Positions 25,201-38,100 of a stretch of DNA of 64,000 nt are shown here, piece after piece (the first letter of the stretch is position 1; each line of letters starts with the position of its first letter). Under the pieces are notes generated by a model. That model was not told the DNA's origin. It saw only the letters and a program-made list of their open reading frames with translations, and did not search any database. Location: NCBI GenBank assembly GCA_003993805.1, contig RSEF01000031.1, forward strand, positions 19,843,945 through 19,907,944. The letters run 5' to 3'. The position numbers and the translations under genes were made by a program. This DNA is from Himantopus leucocephalus (Eukaryota; Chordata; Aves; Charadriiformes; Recurvirostridae).

Positions 25201-27694
25201 TATTTTGATGTTCTTAATGTATTTTCTACTTATTCTGCTAGTTTCGTACAAATTATTTTGATAACTGCAAATTTACTTTAAAATTGATTAAAAAAATAGT
25301 GTAGAGGTCAACTCAGCTTGATTTCTCCTGCTACATCCTTTAATTGTGCCTGCTTGAAGTCGGGTGGATCTTAATAAAAAAGCCACCTATCTAGATAAGG
25401 GCTAGCAGTAAGTACTGATCAGATATTGTGTGAAGGATATTCATGCTTTCTTCTGAGTAGGAGTGCCCTCACTTAAAATGAAAAAGGTAAAAGAACCAAT
25501 CTACCAAGATTAAAAAAGCCTAATAGAAATACAGGGGTTCTGGAAATGATTAGTATCCATTGCTTGGGTATGAAGAGACAGAAAAAAATTCCGTGTTTGG
25601 AGGGAGACAGATCTGAGATACAACAGAAATCTTTGTACAGTAGAAAAAACAAAAGAGGAAAGAAACGAACTGCTTGTATTTACTATTTCAGAATATGAGA
25701 AGGAGAAGACACATTGTGAAATCAAAAGGATATCAAATAGAAAACTCATCAGGGGAAATGCCTTGTACACAAAAGAACGGCTTTTGCAGTTGGGAGTTCA
25801 CTCCCACAAGGTGAGTGGGAACAAAAAGCTCTTTTGCGTAAGTAGGATTTCTACAAAGTTTGAACTGCTATGACTGATGACTGTCTTCACACTCATATAT
25901 AAAGGAAGCTGTGAATGTTCTTATTGTGTACAAAGGTCCGTGCTACTGTACCAAAGCTGCCGCTATCTGATGGATGCATTCCCCTTATGAGGATGCTGTC
26001 TGCATTTGTCTGTGCTGGGTCTGATTCTGGATAGGTGGATGTTCTGTGCACCTAGAGTACACTACATCCTGCGTTATTACTAAATAAGCATAAAAACCTT
26101 CCAGGAGGCAAATCCTTTTTATTCAGAAGATTATTTTCCTAGGACAAATCACAAAATCTAGTAAATCAGAAGACATGTAGAGACACATGACATGGAAGTG
26201 ATCCGAAAAGGAGAAGAAAGGTAGAAAAATATACAAGAAATCTGTTCTCTCCTCCTGGGCTGCAGTTAACCAAAGACCCTCACTGGCAGCTTGGCCTTGG
26301 CCTGTAACCCTTTCCAAGCTTCTGTATTTCCATTACTAGCCTGAATGAGGCCTTGAACAGGAATAAAATCTCTCACAGCTGAAGGGAGAGATGGACTCCT
26401 ACCAGTTCAGCTTAGCGAAATGCTTTGGGTTAAGTTTCCAAAAGACTGTTGATGGCAATAGCAAAACAAGAACCAATTAATTACATCCCAGTTTGCATCA
26501 TTTAGAAAAAGGCAAGACAGGCTGCAAAACTAGCTTTGCAGGAGGAGCTCGGGCTGACTCTATTCCCTGCCTCTCAAGATTCCCCCGGAGCCCAAGTACT
26601 TTCCTCCCCATCTGCCAAGGTGTTTATCCTTGCCATGTGGGTTCTGGAGCCAACTGATAACCCAGTGGCTGGGGCATCCTTTGGCTAGACCTGAGGAGAA
26701 GTTGCAGGTACTGCATCTCATTTTATATTTTATCATCCAAACTCATCTCTGACATAAGATGCTGTCCATTTGTTCTAGCAAATGCAATATTGAACATCCA
26801 TAATTAAGATCAGGTTTTGGATATGGCGCTTTGGTTAGCTGCAAATAAATTAAAATCAATTTGTCAGCATGTTAAACAATACCAGGTGTTGCCATATTTG
26901 TGACCAACACATAACATACTCTATTTATCTATCCATAGTAGCATTGCAAGAAGTAAGCAGCATAGTTTGAAGCACATGCAGAATAAAGAGTCATTTCTCA
27001 TAAGTAGGTAAAGCTGTAGTCAAACATATGTGCTGCATAAACAAAATATTTATTGTACTCACAAATTATCTGTACGACCTAAATGTAAAAATGACTGTAC
27101 TACTGATTATTTCCCCTGGGTACACATAAAATAATGCCAAAGGGCAGAACATTACCAGACTAGTTCAACCACACCTCAGGCTTCCCGCAGGCTCACAGGG
27201 ATGATGATCTCCATACATTTATTTGTCTTTGTTGCCCTTTCTCTCACCCTTGGTGATTACTTCACACATGTCCACTACGTGGGAACAAGATGGCAGGAAT
27301 ATGAGGATTGCAAGAGATGGAAAGCAGCTGCAGTGTGGAACAGGCAGAGGACGTTGTCCCTCTGTAGTAAGATGAAGTTACCCAAATATGTGGACAACGG
27401 TCAAACAGCAGTGAAGGTAAAGACGCTGCAAGGCTGAGAAAATGAAGGAAAAGAGAAGCTTGGGGAGGTCCTTGCTTAAGTTATGCTACCAACCTATAGA
27501 CAAGGACACTTTGGCTGCACTTGATGGTGTTTTATTTACCTAAGGTCAGCTGGCTGATTTTTGTCATGCTTCTGTTTGCACCTCCAAAAGCCTTCTGAAG
27601 GGTAAATGTGTTCCTTTCTCGTGTACTAGGCTTGTTGCATGATGCAGCTACAGCTATTGTCCAAAGGAACTAACCCAGGATCCACTTAACAAGT
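22231..27694. other. Non-coding region without a recognisable gene
   Basis: AT-rich sequence lacking a supportable exon on either strand. A perfect Grainyhead-type AACCGGTT site lies at 24369-24376 and a TG-rich patch at about 24738-24757. An AT-rich block near 26790-26880 with TAATTA-like and AAATAAATTAAAATCAATTT words resembles conserved non-coding DNA. I see no RNA gene. Confidence 0.55.
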
Positions 27695-27784
27695 CACAGA
27701 ATCACAGAATGGTCAGGGGTTGGAAGTGATCATCTCATCCGACCCCCCTGCCAAAGCAGGTTCACCTACAGAAGGTTGGACAGG
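27695..27784 (-). mobile_element. CR1 LINE 3'-end fragment (minus strand), cut by gap
   Basis: It begins with the reversed CR1 tail (CACAGAATCACAGAATGG). It continues with GGTTGGAAGTGATCATCTC, CCCCCTGCCAAAGCAGGTTC and ACCTACAGAAGGTTGGACAGG, wording of a different CR1 subfamily from the 22-kb copy. The element runs straight into the N run, so its length and 5' end are unknown. It is inactive as far as can be seen. Confidence 0.9.
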
Positions 27785-28784
27785 NNNNNNNNNNNNNNNN
27801 NNNNNNNNNNNNNNNNNNNNNNNNNNNNNNNNNNNNNNNNNNNNNNNNNNNNNNNNNNNNNNNNNNNNNNNNNNNNNNNNNNNNNNNNNNNNNNNNNNNN
27901 NNNNNNNNNNNNNNNNNNNNNNNNNNNNNNNNNNNNNNNNNNNNNNNNNNNNNNNNNNNNNNNNNNNNNNNNNNNNNNNNNNNNNNNNNNNNNNNNNNNN
28001 NNNNNNNNNNNNNNNNNNNNNNNNNNNNNNNNNNNNNNNNNNNNNNNNNNNNNNNNNNNNNNNNNNNNNNNNNNNNNNNNNNNNNNNNNNNNNNNNNNNN
28101 NNNNNNNNNNNNNNNNNNNNNNNNNNNNNNNNNNNNNNNNNNNNNNNNNNNNNNNNNNNNNNNNNNNNNNNNNNNNNNNNNNNNNNNNNNNNNNNNNNNN
28201 NNNNNNNNNNNNNNNNNNNNNNNNNNNNNNNNNNNNNNNNNNNNNNNNNNNNNNNNNNNNNNNNNNNNNNNNNNNNNNNNNNNNNNNNNNNNNNNNNNNN
28301 NNNNNNNNNNNNNNNNNNNNNNNNNNNNNNNNNNNNNNNNNNNNNNNNNNNNNNNNNNNNNNNNNNNNNNNNNNNNNNNNNNNNNNNNNNNNNNNNNNNN
28401 NNNNNNNNNNNNNNNNNNNNNNNNNNNNNNNNNNNNNNNNNNNNNNNNNNNNNNNNNNNNNNNNNNNNNNNNNNNNNNNNNNNNNNNNNNNNNNNNNNNN
28501 NNNNNNNNNNNNNNNNNNNNNNNNNNNNNNNNNNNNNNNNNNNNNNNNNNNNNNNNNNNNNNNNNNNNNNNNNNNNNNNNNNNNNNNNNNNNNNNNNNNN
28601 NNNNNNNNNNNNNNNNNNNNNNNNNNNNNNNNNNNNNNNNNNNNNNNNNNNNNNNNNNNNNNNNNNNNNNNNNNNNNNNNNNNNNNNNNNNNNNNNNNNN
28701 NNNNNNNNNNNNNNNNNNNNNNNNNNNNNNNNNNNNNNNNNNNNNNNNNNNNNNNNNNNNNNNNNNNNNNNNNNNNNNNNNNNN
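27785..28784. other. Assembly gap of exactly 1000 N
   Basis: Every base in this interval is N. The round length suggests an estimated or placeholder size. Both flanks are CR1 sequence, in opposite orientations, which would explain a failed join. Apparent long open frames through this interval are artefacts of the Ns. Confidence 0.99.
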
Positions 28785-28943
28785 GGCTGCCCAGGGAAGT
28801 GGTTGAATCGCCATTCTTGGATGTATTGGAAAGCTGTCTAGATATGGTGTTCAAGGACATGGTTTACAGTTAGAGAACAGTTGGACTTGATGATCTTCAA
28901 GGTCTTTTCTGGCTGTAACAATTCTATGATAGCGATTCTATGA
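28785..28943 (+). mobile_element. CR1 LINE 3'-end fragment (plus strand)
   Basis: Starts at the gap with GGCTGCCCAGGGAAGTGGTT and continues with the classic avian CR1 3' wording: GGACATGGTTTA, GTTGGACTTGATGATCTTCA, AGGTCTTTTCTGGC. It ends in two ATTCTATGA units (28920-28943). This is the 3' end of a CR1 in the plus orientation, opposite to the fragment on the other side of the gap. The 5' part is missing or in the gap. No coding capacity remains. Confidence 0.93.
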
Positions 28944-29558
28944 AAATGAACAAAAACTATCAGAACAACAAGCCATGTAAAATGCTAGGGTGTTGGGGGT
29001 GGGTGTGGAATTATGCTGAGATTTTACAGTGTTGTTGTTCAAGGACATAAGACAAGAGTACAATATAACTTTTAATTTAACTGTAAGTAGTAATTCAATC
29101 TAAAATTTTAGATCCTTGGTTTCTTTTCTCTCCATTATTTAGAATTCAAAATTCTGAGGTTGTCCTGTAGACAGGAAAAAAGTAAATCAAAGAAAAAACC
29201 TCTCATTCAAGGGGAGCCACATTCATTTGTGATTCAGTCAACAAAACACCAAGCTATTATGGAGTGGACTTTATCTGAAAAAATAATTCTTTCTCAATAA
29301 ACTTTTTAGCTGCCTGTTCAAAAATACCAGTAACATGACATCAAAACAAACACATTACCAGCTTAAAAAAATAGAAGGCTGTTCTTATAAACATAAAATA
29401 ATAGTACTGTAACAAAATGTATTAAGAATGCAAACCTGCATTGCATATATTAAAAATACATCTGTGCTGTCAAAAATTCCAGTGGTTAAAAAAAATCACT
29501 TTAAGTTCACACTTGGAAGCTTTGATTGAAATCAACCATACATCACCATTGGGTATTG

Positions 29559-29564
29559 TTTATT
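29559..29564 (-). terminator. Candidate poly(A) signal AATAAA
   Basis: TTTATT on the plus strand is AATAAA on the minus strand. About 15-30 bases downstream on that strand comes a GT-rich stretch (TGGTGATGTATGGTTG), as expected for a cleavage region. It lies about 1.4 kb downstream of the stop codon of the candidate exon at 31002-31123, a normal 3' UTR length. AATAAA is frequent by chance in AT-rich DNA. Confidence 0.3.
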
Positions 29565-31001
29565 CTTTACAGAAGATATAAAAGTGTCAGAACTGGATTA
29601 CAGAAATACCTTAAAGCTTAAAAAACAGTGCCTTTGAATAGCTTTCTGCCATGCACCTTTCAAGAACACTATGCATGCCTCATCCACTACATACACATTA
29701 TCCTAAAATTAGGAAACATGCTACCAACTGTATTTGGAAAATTGATGTGTTCCTTAATATTGATCCACTGACCCTTTTTCCAAGTAGTTTACAAGAACCA
29801 TATATATACTCCTAGTCAGGGACACGCATGAGCTGTTTTACATTCACAGAAGAAGAGACCAGTAGACGAGGTTACTTATAGAGGAAAAAAGTGGAAGAGC
29901 TTGTTCTGGAGCTGGGGAGTCTTCAGCATGCAAGACCTAGGTGGGTAACCTACCCCTACATAACTTTAATTGGCAGAGTCATACCCTCTATCTTTAACAG
30001 TCATTTAAATTAACTTGCAGGTCTACCAGCTGAGATTTATTCAAACTATTACATTACTTAGCTAACATATAATCACTGTGTAAAGTGGAAAACACCTCTG
30101 CTTCATCTTGCCTACCAAACAACAACAAGACATGCTTATGGAAAGTAGTTTCCAACTATGCCCATCAGCTATTTTTTCGTAACTTAAATCAGTGGTTGCA
30201 TTTTTTTTTCCTAAGACAAGCAAAAGTCTAAACCATGTTTACCTCATTGGAATTTTGCCTTTTAAGAAGTGGTTTTCCTTTAAGATGGCAAAGTAGTATC
30301 CTACTTTCAATTCTGTCTGAACTTTGGAACACTCCAAAAACAGATCAACACTACCCTTTGAAATTATTATGAAGTCAAAACTTTGCATGCCACCATTCAG
30401 CCTGAAGCTAATGTTAACAGCCTATTTATAAACCAGAGAAAACATTGATTTAAAATGGAAAATAGTTACCCAGAGTACCTTAAACATGCCAATACAAAGG
30501 TAATGAGGAGTGGAAAAAAATTCATTAACAAGAGCAGCACATAAGATGTTTACTGCATATAATGAATGCACGGGATATAGAAGAGCGTAAGTTTTGCGAC
30601 CACTGCCACTTAGAATAAAATTGGCATTACCACTGCACCCAAACATTAAGAGAGGACCCATCACAAACAAATGCCCAGATTCCACAACTCCCTTTCATAA
30701 AGACAAGTCAGGAGTTGATATTTTGCACTCTTGCTTGCAAAGTCCCAAGTAGCATTAAATAACTCCATGCACATGCTCCACTGACAATTTGAAAGTTCAC
30801 TAATGCTGGCACACATCCAAGAACGTGCATGCTGTTAACGGTGACGGCACTAGTGACTTAAAAACCAAGATTTATTTCTCCCAACACTGAATTCAACAGC
30901 TGCATTTAAAGAAAAAAAATCTTCTACAACGTCCCTCAGCAGCCCAAACTTCAAGTCTGAGAACTGTTCAATGAATTACATTCATTAGACAAAGGCCTCT
31001 G

Positions 31002-31123
31002 CTAACCGCTCAAGCCAAGCTTGATCACTTCTCTGCTGCTCAAAAGCAGCCGCTGATCACTGTGGTCCAAGCAGGGGTCATGGATGACTGTGGATGGGAT
31101 ACATCCATCCAGACTACTCTCCC
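31002..31123 (-). CDS. Candidate terminal coding exon, unidentified
   Basis: On the minus strand a pyrimidine-rich acceptor (CCTTCTTTTTAG) precedes 39 open codons ending at TAG (31002-31004). The first two bases complete a codon from an upstream exon. The peptide starts ESSLDGCIPSTVIHDPC and ends EVIKLGLSG. I do not recognise it. An upstream segment at 33275-33329, bounded by TCTTCAGTCTCAG and a strong donor (GAAG then GTAAGCC), ends in the matching phase and would supply the residues PFGEDRCFLVEG before it. That segment has an in-frame TAA just before an ATG, so it could only be a first coding exon. A 3' UTR of about 1.4 kb and a poly(A) signal follow. The acceptor and the minus-strand setting support it. 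Short length, no homology and frequent pseudo-exons count against it. Confidence 0.25.
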
Positions 31124-31850
31124 CTAAAAAGAAGGAAAGTCTGTTCAAACAGCAAGTAACAAAGCAAAATGCCTTGCCCTGCGCAACAGCCATAAGATCT
31201 GGACTGCTTTAAGACAGATGCAGACTGTAGTAGCTCATGCCATCTGGAAGTGGAGGCATTGAACAAAACTTGCACCCCGTAAGTATGGCCTCAAAAGTCC
31301 CCAAGGTTTCAGTGCTATCCCTGTGGTTAAACAACTTGCAACCCACACCCCAAAGAACTCCAAACAAACTATAGAAATGACTCTCATCTGCACTGCTCAC
31401 AGCCTCAGATCACATCTCTGCAAAACCTGAAAGTCATCTGCACTCCAGCTCATTTAATAAGGATATTCCTCATTCTAGGTGTTTGTAGCATTAGCTTTGT
31501 GGGCACAGCAGAAGCAGCAAAATCTTGGTGTAAATAAGAGATATGTTAAAAAAAACACCTTCTGGACAGCTGTAACTTAGAACTCTGCCTCTAGCACAGT
31601 GATGCTCAAACTGTGATCTAGGACACTATGGCAAACAATGCTTATGGCTCACAAAGCAGAAGCAGAGCAGAAGCAGACAGGTCTCCTCAATTAAAGGCTG
31701 AACACAGTACCAAGGATTCACTACAAGTGTGAATGCTGACTGACTCCTGTCAGGTCAACGTGGCTAGCAATCCATGGCTGCGGGCCACCCTCTATCAGGT
31801 ATGCAACCCAAGTCTTTTTGTTGGTTTTTATGTTGATTGTTTGGTTTTTG

Positions 31851-31876
31851 TTTTTTTTTTTTTTAAAAAAAAAAAA
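31851..31876. repeat. T14-A12 inverted homopolymer
   Basis: Fourteen T (31851-31864) run directly into twelve A (31865-31876), a perfect self-complementary block. It may be two poly(A) tails of retroposed DNA meeting head to head, or simple slippage. It is also a likely sequencing error site. Confidence 0.9.
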
Positions 31877-34800
31877 GGCATCAGTTTAAAACAAACTTTG
31901 CTCCTCTATGCTAAGAGTTAACAGCTCCTCTCTCAGTACAACATATTCTAAGAGCACCAGTAAACAAAATAAAGAAATCTCAATGTAAGCCTGGAAACCC
32001 GGAAGCTGATGGGTAGAAAAGTACAGTTTTACTGTGAGACAACACCAGACAGGAGATTTATTTATACATATGACAATTTTTCTCATAAAGCCCACAGAGA
32101 TCATGTAACAGCTATTAAAAAAATCAAGAATGCCAAAAAATTGTAAGCTTTGCAGAATGTGGGCAAATTAATATTTTATGATTTGTGATGCATGGAATTT
32201 AGTAAGCCTCAGATTTTTGAGGGAGGCTTAACAAACTGAGCTGAGAGAAACTGGCTAGATCAGTCATACAGCAGCTCGCTGCAGCAGAAGTGTGCGGTGG
32301 AAGTCATCAAAACTACACTGGTGCTGAAGAGAAACTGGAAGTAAACTCAAAATGAAGGGTAAGGAAAAAAGGGTAATTAATACTCCAGAAAGTTGCTAGA
32401 AGTGGAGCTACTGCAAAATAACCGAGCCTTTAACTAACCACACTGCCCAGACCGTCCAGCTAGAGTACACTGAAATGTTTATAGGTTAATTGTAATAGAA
32501 TGTAAGTGTAGGCCAGCATCAAGCTCAAGTTTATAGTCAGGCATTACAAAGGCTGGAAACAAGAGGTTAAGACAGATTACTAATCTACATTTAAAGGTTT
32601 ATAAATAAACCTTCAGTCTGCTAGTGAACATCACAGGCCCTTGTTTTTTGCAAAGAGAAGAGACTTCGATAGCAGGATGTGCAAACAGTCTGTGAGGATT
32701 TGCATCCTAGAATACGCCGAGGGTGCCCAAAAACAATGTCTTATTAAAACCAGCCTTCAGAGGATCAGTGCAATGACATTTGTTGCTAGCTTTTGAGGAG
32801 GAATTTGCTCTACTACAGCAAGAAGAAGCTGGCATGTCTCCTTCAGAAAGCAGGCAGCAGATTCATCCCATAGCCCAGGGTATCTGTCTCCCAAGGTGAT
32901 GCCATTTCAGCTTTTACCACTATTTAGTTTTTGCATCACAACATTTGCAGGGAGACATTATGTTTAGTTGCTACAGTATAAGTGTAAATATCAAATGGGA
33001 AAGTGACCACAAAAGAGAAAGAACAACAAAACCAAACAAAATCACATTAAACCTCCTACTTTCATTAAAATATCTTTAAAGCAATATAACAAGAAATAGG
33101 CTGCTCACATTCATGAAAGTAAATATTTAGAGATTATCGGTTGTTTTAAGTAATTTAGAAGATGCCTTGCCTGTCAAACAGATAGAATATGGTCATTTTT
33201 TAAAGTTGCTAATTACGTTCTTATTGCTAAGAGGAGAAATTTTCCATATTACATGTCTACAGGTAAAGGCTTACCTTCAACTAAGAAACATCTGTCTTCA
33301 CCAAAAGGAAGTAACATAATTTAAATAATCTGAGACTGAAGAAAACCTCTAGCAAGACCTGCTCATTTTTAAGGGAGGGAAACAGGAAGAATCCAAACTA
33401 GGTTTTTTTGTTGTTTGAAATTTCCATCCACCAGACCAACCACATCTCTGCTCACTTCACTCTCTTTATTGTTGTGACCACATGTCCTTTGCTTATGTCA
33501 CATGAAATGCTAAAGTGAAGCTGATACAGTCTAAATTAAGTTTCATCTTCAACTTAATCTGTACAGTGCCTCTGTTAGGCTTCAACATTGCTTAGTGTTT
33601 ACAAATTAAGCATGATTAGCAGCAGGAAGTCTTAAAATGGGTATCATCATTTAGTGACTGAGCCTAGCGACTTCTAAAGAGCCCCAAATCTGAACTGGAG
33701 AGCCATTGTCTACATGGCTTTTCAAAGACAAACTGAATTCAACTAACATAGGCCACAAAACAGCACAGAGTGTCATCAGAAGATGGGTGAAAGCAAGAAG
33801 GAGAAAAACTTTAAAAATTACTTCCTGCTTGATTCATAACACTGCTTTATCATCAGGAAAGACTGCTTTCTCATCCTCTTGATACGGGCTTGATCAAACT
33901 CACCCTGTATTTTTTACTAGGAAGTGGATAAAATCCTAAAAAGGAAGACAATAGCAATCACTGATATAAACTTGGGAAGAGATTCTAAAAAGATTAGAAA
34001 ATGACTACTTCCTGAAAAGAGTGTGTCTGGATTTCCACAGCCATATTTCGAGTTTGGGAAAACCCAGAACAGGATGTCTGAAACACAGGCATCCTGCAGT
34101 AAAAGGTATTTAGGTCATTCCAACTACACAAAATGTTTAGCTGATGGAGTTATTTAAGATTGCACTCAAACAGTTCAAGTTTAAGCTATGCAAAAGCGCA
34201 AGCCAACATAATTTTGAAACTAAACTGACCTTCCATCAGGAAACGTTGTACTTGGCCTAAAAGAGGAAACTGCCACTCCCATTTCCATTACTAGTTGTGG
34301 AATAAATAATTTTCTTTTGTTTAAAGAAGGGAGGAAAAGAAGAAATCAATGCTGCACTTGTGCCAAATGAAAAATGGCACTAAAAATCTCAGAAAGTAAG
34401 GGAGACCCTTTCTTTATGGCTATGATTCTATTCTTCCAATGTGTACTAAGTATTCACAAAGACTTAAGTCTTAGCATTCACAAAATTTTTTTATTGCTTT
34501 AGTTTTCTAACAAGTGTTTGTGTACTACCGCAAGAGTCAGGATGTTCACTGAACTCCTGTTTTATTCATAAAGTGGAAGTAAAAAGAGAAAAAGAGGTTT
34601 TTAAGTGTAGAAACAGCAGTTGCTACATAGGACTTTGGGAGGGGGTCAGTTCATTTTGGACTGTAAATTTTACAAGATAAATGTTTTCAGCAACTTCCTC
34701 TGGTCATCAGAGCATTACAAGGGATTCCAGCAAAAGTAATGAAATATGACGTAGTACTTCCTGACAAAGCAGCAGAGAAAAAGCCACTAAAACCACCGTG

Positions 34801-37800
34801 TTGAAAGAATTCCAGGATGAAGTCTAAAAAAACAGCAACTTCACAAGTGAGTCACCCTTGTATGGCTGAAGCCAGCATTGGGGCAAAAATCTTTTTTCTA
34901 GCTGTCTAGGGCCAACAGCAGTAGAGCCCCAAATGCAGACTGGAAACCCAAGGAACTACTGTGATAACAATAAAAGTGTTTAAAAAGGTCATGCAAAGGT
35001 CACTTATATTAGACATCAAAATACCATTGATAATACTGGCACACAGCCTAAACCCACACAAGAAGTGGGCATATTGTATGAAATCAGGTCCTTGTGGTTT
35101 ACAGTTTTTCCACACTGTTACTGGGCTAGATCCTAACTCACTTCTCACTGTTCCAATCACTACTCAATGAAATCAAGCCAATATACATAAATCCTGGCTA
35201 GTGCACCCCATTCTCAGACCTGGTTGGTAAGACTTGCCATACTAGCACCCTTCCATGCAGACCTGCACCACCTCTTCCCAGACATGGGGTGCAGAATGAA
35301 TAGGCTTCACTTAAGAAAAACAGATTTCCAAAGGCACAGACAATTTTGAGTGTAAGTTGCTCACATTATCTTTTTATATTTATAAAATACAAATACAGTA
35401 GTTCTAATAAAAAAGTTATGTATGTTCCCAGGCCCTAATTTCTTGGCGTTTCTGGGAGCTGCATGCACAGGAAGCACTAACTAAGGGTAGGTACGTGTGG
35501 GTGATGTGTATTCTTCTACTGACTAAGCCAATGTTAGCACATTCAGAGCACACAGCTGTTCCTCAAACAATGCAGGTAAGATTAATACTCAATTTTCTTA
35601 AAGAAGTAATTTAGGAGCCCACCACTTCCTCTAAAGCCACACAATAATTCTCTTTGAATAAGCAAAGCCTTCCTTTCCAGAGCCAAGAAATTCTTAGGAA
35701 GATTCACCTCTAACCTGCAGCACGCCAAGTTTAACAAGCTACAGTTATTCTGACTGTTATTCAGATTCTAGATAGTATGTTAATACACAACATGTTATCC
35801 AAGCCTCTGTTAATATGTATAGGGTTGAACAAAAAAAAAAACACAACAAGATTTCCCTTTTTAAAATTCATGCCTACCCACAAAAATCAAAACTTTCCAG
35901 TCAATACCACAGAGGGAGTGAAGTTTGGAAAGGCAGTGGGAGAAGGAAAACACAGAACTGCACAATCAAGGAAGCAAAGCTTCCAGAATAAATTAAAGAA
36001 AACAAACAATCTAAGGAAGGTGGACAAATTAGACAGCTAAACACAATCTAATTTGTCATTTAGATTTATTAAGCAAGTTACTGGAATTTAGCATGCTGTG
36101 GTTTGGCCTCCAGACCAGGTTTCAGAATACATAAGCTATTAAATTGAGGACCCCAACAAAAAGCACGTCTAGTAACATACAACATTTCTAACTTTGACTG
36201 GCAAGCCAAGGAACACCTTACAACTACCTTTTGACAGAGGAAAAGGAAACAATTGCAAAACCACTATCATTTGTTTTACTTTTACAGTACGCTGCGGGAA
36301 GACAAAAAAACCAAGGAGACAGAAGACAAAAACCTCAAGGATGGCAAGTTGTTCTTACCAGTGAGCCAAGCAACAAGCTGCTTTCATGCAATGATGAAGT
36401 AACTCTCTCCCTTCCAGATACCTGCATTCTCTTGCCATTTATCTTTGGGCTTCAGCTTCCGATAACCTATTTAAACTACAACTATTAGCCTTTGTGATAA
36501 GCTGGTAGGTCATATACTTGTGGAATTGTGGTTAATGCCTTGTTTTGTTAGCTTTGGTTACCTACTAAAATAGTCAAGGGTTAGGCCTGCTGATGAACAT
36601 GAAACCAAACCCACAAGACTAAGTACATTGCTGACTAAATCTATGACTCAAGGTTGTTTGTCGATTTTACTTATCTCAAACTAGACGTTGGTCTTGTAAT
36701 GGTACTAAATCTTCTTTTTGATGCAGGTCTCATGCCCACAGGTCTACCTTTTGTGATAAGAAAAGGTTCTCTATCTATGCTCTTAACTTTTATCATAACC
36801 TACATACACATAATTGGGAAGGAAAAAGAGTAAGACCATTCCAAGTTCTTGAAGAAAAAACAGAAGTTTATACAAACTCTGAAAAAGATGCAGGTAAAGA
36901 CAGAGGGTGCCCTTTGCTGGCAGAAAAGCTGAAGAGGAATGACACCTCTAACATCAGTTGTTGGTTTGCTGTCTTAGATTAAATCCAGTGACATACTGGA
37001 CTATTACATCATACCATTGTCACCTGCCTAAGGTTGTGTTGTCTCTGTCTTGCTATTTAATTGTATTGTGACAAGATTACATATGAATTAGTTTTCAGTG
37101 TTGCCCAAAATACTCAGATCAAGAGACTTGCTAGTATCTGAAGTAGTTCTCTATATCGCAATAAAAAAGGCAGAAACAGAAGAGTTAAATTCTATATCTA
37201 GCCTCTGTTACAACGATGAAGAACTTTTAACACTGTCAATATGCCAGGTCTCAAAATAAACTGAAAAGTAGGGCCCTTACATAGAAGACTACTGATTTAT
37301 TTTCTTTAAACAGTTAAAAAGCAATTTAAAGTATCTAGAAAGAATGCTCTCAGTCTTGCCCCCTGCAACAACATCCCCATCCCTTTCTGCAGATCTCCCC
37401 TGATCTCTCTCAGCAAAGTAATTTGAAGTAAACAGCTGGGTACTATGCCAGAGTTGTTCACTTCTTAAAATTAAGATGATGCCCCCCAAAAAAATCCATC
37501 CATATCCTCTTCAGTCAAATGGGAAGGAAAAGAACTGTTTAACTAGCACCATGCTGCCAGAAGGTCAACTATAATTTAGGTTTTTATCTATTGAGAAACA
37601 GTTTAAATAGATCATTCACTGTACCCTGGTAGATTAGACTATGTAGCAAGGATTACTATTCCCTACATCTGGTTTCTCCTGTTTACTTAAGTCAAACAGG
37701 AGGCTTCCTCCTCTGATAAGGAGTGAAACAGACATCAGGAGCTGCAAACATTATCAGCCAGTTCCTTAGAAACCTGCCTTTCCTCTTTGCAGTCTGAATC

Positions 37801-38057
37801 TTTGGATGAGAGTGTAACAGACATCCATGTGATACCTCCTGTGCTTCTTGAATTCTCCATGCAAGTCTTAGAAGTTCAGATCCTCAGACCTAGCTTGGTC
37901 ATAACAAGCAATGATGATGTTTTAAGGTTAAATGGGGTCACTCTCCTACATAAATATTTGAATATCACACCAAGTATTTCCAAACATACTTTAAAAACAT
38001 GGAGAAATATTCAGTAATGAACCTAGAACACCCAAAGCTTGTTGGATCCTGCTTATT

Positions 38058-38100
38058 CAGCAAGAAATCCCTGTTTCTCAGCAAGAAAACTCCTATTTCT
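38058..38100 (+). repeat. Tandem duplication of 21-22 bp
   Basis: CAGCAAGAAATCCCTGTTTCT (38058-38078) is followed by CAGCAAGAAAACTCCTATTTCT-like sequence (38079-38100). It is a small diverged local duplication with no other role seen. Confidence 0.65.

Noticed and set aside
27720..28873. Apparent frames of 350-373 residues on both strands
   Set aside because: They are almost entirely translated Ns of the assembly gap.
36353..36470. Segment with donor CACTG then GTAAGAAC and protein-like translation GYRKLKPKDKWQENAG, minus strand
   Set aside because: The protein-like frame hits a stop before the donor, and no adequate acceptor exists.
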